Positions 9,119-10,319 of a stretch of DNA of 10,319 bases are shown here, one piece after another. Each line of letters starts with the position of its first letter. The first letter of the stretch is position 1. Source of the stretch: UBA4738 sp002413305 (GTDB taxonomy: Bacteria > Actinomycetota > UBA4738); the NCBI GenBank assembly GCA_036847185.1, contig DAIUAM010000075.1, positions 1-10,319 on the forward strand, given 5' to 3'. The notes under the pieces are model-generated. The model did no database searches. It was given only the letters and a program-made list of their open reading frames with translations, and was not told the origin of the DNA. The translations under genes and the position numbers were made by a program.

Positions 9119-9991
9119 GTGGTCATCCTCGGAGCGTTCCTCGCCATCTTCACCGGGCTCAGCTACAGCGCGGTCGCGCTGGTCCAGAAGCGCGAGACGC
9201 TGGCAGCGGGGGTCCCGGCCACACGGCTGCTGGGTGCGCTGGTCAGGCGCTGGCGGTGGATGGCGGCCACGTCGCTGGTCGCGGTGGCGTGGGTGGCCCA
9301 GGTCGCCGCGCTGGCCATGGCACCCGTCGCCGTGGTCATCCCGCTGGTCGGGGCGGGCACCGCCTTCCTGGTGCTCGGGGGGATCCGGTGGCTGGGCGAA
9401 CGGTTCGCCCGGCTCGAGCTGTTCGCCGTGGCCCTGGTGGTCGTCGGCGGCGCGGCTTCCGCGATCGGTGCCGGGAGCGTGCCCGTCGCTCACCGAGCCC
9501 TGCCCTTCGCCACGCAGCTCCTGATCGGGGCGGCGGCCATGGCGGCGGCCGGCGTGGCCACCCTCCGCCGGGACGGGGCCGCCCTGGGCACCGCGTCGGG
9601 CTGCCTCTACGCCGGGGTGACGATCCTGTCCAAGGAGGTGGGGGACCGGTTCGCGGATTCCGGTCTCCACGCGATCCGGCTGTTGCTCCTGAGCCCGACC
9701 ATCTGGGAACTGACGGTGCTGGCCATCCTGGCGCTGGCACTCGAACAGGCGGCCTTCCAGCGGGCCAACGCCGCCTCGGTCGGCGCCGCGATCACCGCGA
9801 TGGACACGATCGGGCCGATCCTGGCCGGCTTCCTCCTGTACCACGAGGGCTTCCCGGCCGGCCCGCGCGGCGTCCTGCTGGCCCTCGGGTTCGCGCTCGC
9901 CCTGACCGGTGTGCTCGCTCTGTCCCGGCATCGGTTCGTGTCCGAGCAAGCGGCGCCCCGGATCCCGCAGAACCGGGCGCCGACTGGGTGA
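9119..9991 (+). CDS. DMT-superfamily (EamA/NIPA-like) membrane permease
   Basis: About 290 residues, almost entirely hydrophobic, with nine or ten predicted membrane helices. Recognisable stretches are SAVALVQKRE near the N-terminus, APVAVVIPLVGAGTAFLVL in the first half, and AMDTIGPILAGFLLYHE followed by GVLLALGFALALTGVLAL in the second half. The latter resembles the closing helices of EamA-type drug/metabolite transporters. The start is taken as GTG 9119, two bases after the dehydrogenase stop. No independent Shine-Dalgarno is obvious, so translation is probably coupled. A hydrophilic tail of about 20 residues follows the last helix. The transported compound is unknown; operon position hints at a sugar, sugar acid or osmolyte, but DMT proteins are too diverse to infer this from sequence, and the resemblance to NIPA magnesium transporters is also loose. 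Confidence 0.8.
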   Translation: MVILGAFLAIFTGLSYSAVALVQKRETLAAGVPATRLLGALVRRWRWMAATSLVAVAWVAQVAALAMAPVAVVIPLVGAGTAFLVLGGIRWLGERFARLELFAVALVVVGGAASAIGAGSVPVAHRALPFATQLLIGAAAMAAAGVATLRRDGAALGTASGCLYAGVTILSKEVGDRFADSGLHAIRLLLLSPTIWELTVLAILALALEQAAFQRANAASVGAAITAMDTIGPILAGFLLYHEGFPAGPRGVLLALGFALALTGVLALSRHRFVSEQAAPRIPQNRAPTG

Positions 9992-10004
9992 CGAGGACGC
10001 AACC

Positions 10005-10018
10005 CCGGACTGATCCGG
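10005..10018 (+). terminator. Weak hairpin after the permease gene
   Basis: CCGGA and TCCGG form a five-pair stem around a four-base loop 14 bases beyond the stop. It has no U-tract and is marginal; it may mark the end of the operon or be chance. Confidence 0.25.
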
Positions 10019-10052
10019 CCGTCCCCGCAGGTCCGGTGACACCCTCGTGTGG

Positions 10053-10058
10053 GATACT
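10053..10058 (+). promoter_or_regulatory. Possible -10 element upstream of the acyl carrier protein gene
   Basis: GATACT stands out in a GC-rich spacer and would give a leader of about 60 bases. GTGACA (10036-10041) resembles a -35 but is only 11 bases away, too close for a standard sigma-70 promoter, so the assignment is tentative. Confidence 0.25.
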
Positions 10059-10111
10059 TGCTCCCCGCCTGCCCAGGGACACGGCGGTTCGAACGCACAC
10101 CGAGCACCTGC

Positions 10112-10117
10112 AGGAGG
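10112..10117 (+). promoter_or_regulatory. Strong Shine-Dalgarno for the acyl carrier protein
   Basis: AGGAGG, the full consensus, lies eight bases before GTG 10126. It is the best ribosome binding site in the window and settles the start of the otherwise short, truncated gene. Confidence 0.8.
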
Positions 10118-10125
10118 GACCCGAC

Positions 10126-10319
10126 GTGGCCGATGTCAAGACCCAGGTCCGGGAGTTCATCGCCAGCGAGATCATGTACGACGAATCGCCGGCGGTGCTC
10201 ACCGACGACACCAAGCTTCTGGGAGGGATCATGGATTCCCTGGGGCTGATGCAGCTGGTGTCCTACCTCGAGGAGCAGTTCGAGGTCGAGATCGACGACT
10301 CCGAGGTCACGGTGGACAA
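10126..10319 (+). CDS. Free-standing acyl/peptidyl carrier protein (3'-truncated)
   Basis: 64 codons are visible before the window ends, from GTG 10126. The product is a small helical carrier protein: VADVKTQVREFIASEI forms helix I, and LLGGIMDSLGLMQLVSYLEE carries the DSL motif with S38 as the site for the 4'-phosphopantetheine arm. FEVEIDDSEVTVD leads toward helix III. The visible part is about 75-80% of a usual ~80-residue carrier. It is not the housekeeping AcpP type: the GGIMDSLGLMQL core is closer to stand-alone carriers paired with a dedicated adenylating enzyme or ligase. It lies 134 bases after the permease, with its own strong ribosome binding site, so it is probably the first gene of a new transcription unit whose partner enzymes lie to the right. 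Confidence 0.88.
   Translation, partial: MADVKTQVREFIASEIMYDESPAVLTDDTKLLGGIMDSLGLMQLVSYLEEQFEVEIDDSEVTVD

Noticed and set aside
10036..10058. A complete sigma-70 promoter (GTGACA plus GATACT)
   Set aside because: The spacer is only 11 bases; only the -10-like part is kept, with low confidence.

Overview
The window looks like chromosomal DNA from a high-GC actinobacterium (Actinomycetota). The evidence is the strong G/C bias at third codon positions, several GTG starts, and an RNA polymerase beta' subunit with actinobacterial-type sequence that lacks the large trigger-loop insertion of proteobacteria. The class or genus cannot be resolved from this sequence. No RNA genes, insertion sequences, integrases, CRISPR arrays or attachment sites are visible, and no gene-free stretch exceeds about 170 bases.

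Layout: (1) 1-2808, the C-terminal ~70% of rpoC (5' end outside the window), closed by a strong hairpin that also serves the convergent gene behind it. (2) 2883-4354, two minus-strand genes: a TetR-family regulator, with a near-palindromic operator over its own promoter, and upstream of it a membrane-anchored protein of unknown function with a histidine-rich exported domain. (3) 4355-4520, a divergent intergenic region. (4) 4521-9991, four tightly packed plus-strand genes, almost certainly one operon: a GH63/MGH1-like glycosidase, an aquaporin/glyceroporin (MIP) channel, an archaeal-type glucose 1-dehydrogenase and a DMT-superfamily permease. Their junctions are a 4-base overlap (GTGA), a 4-base gap and a 2-base gap. 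(5) 10126-10319, the start of a free-standing acyl carrier protein behind a near-perfect Shine-Dalgarno; it runs off the window.

The operon reads as a small carbohydrate or osmolyte module. A cytoplasmic glycosidase would release glucose, the dehydrogenase would oxidise it to gluconolactone, and the channel and permease would move a small polyol, water or another metabolite. The substrate is not shown by the sequence; glucosylglycerol- or glucosylglycerate-type solutes are a testable guess. The most unusual details are a glucose dehydrogenase with no cysteine at all (Asp at the usual catalytic Cys position, structural-zinc cysteines gone), a MIP channel with a Cys/His-rich C-terminal tail, and the uncharacterised HxHxH membrane-anchored protein.
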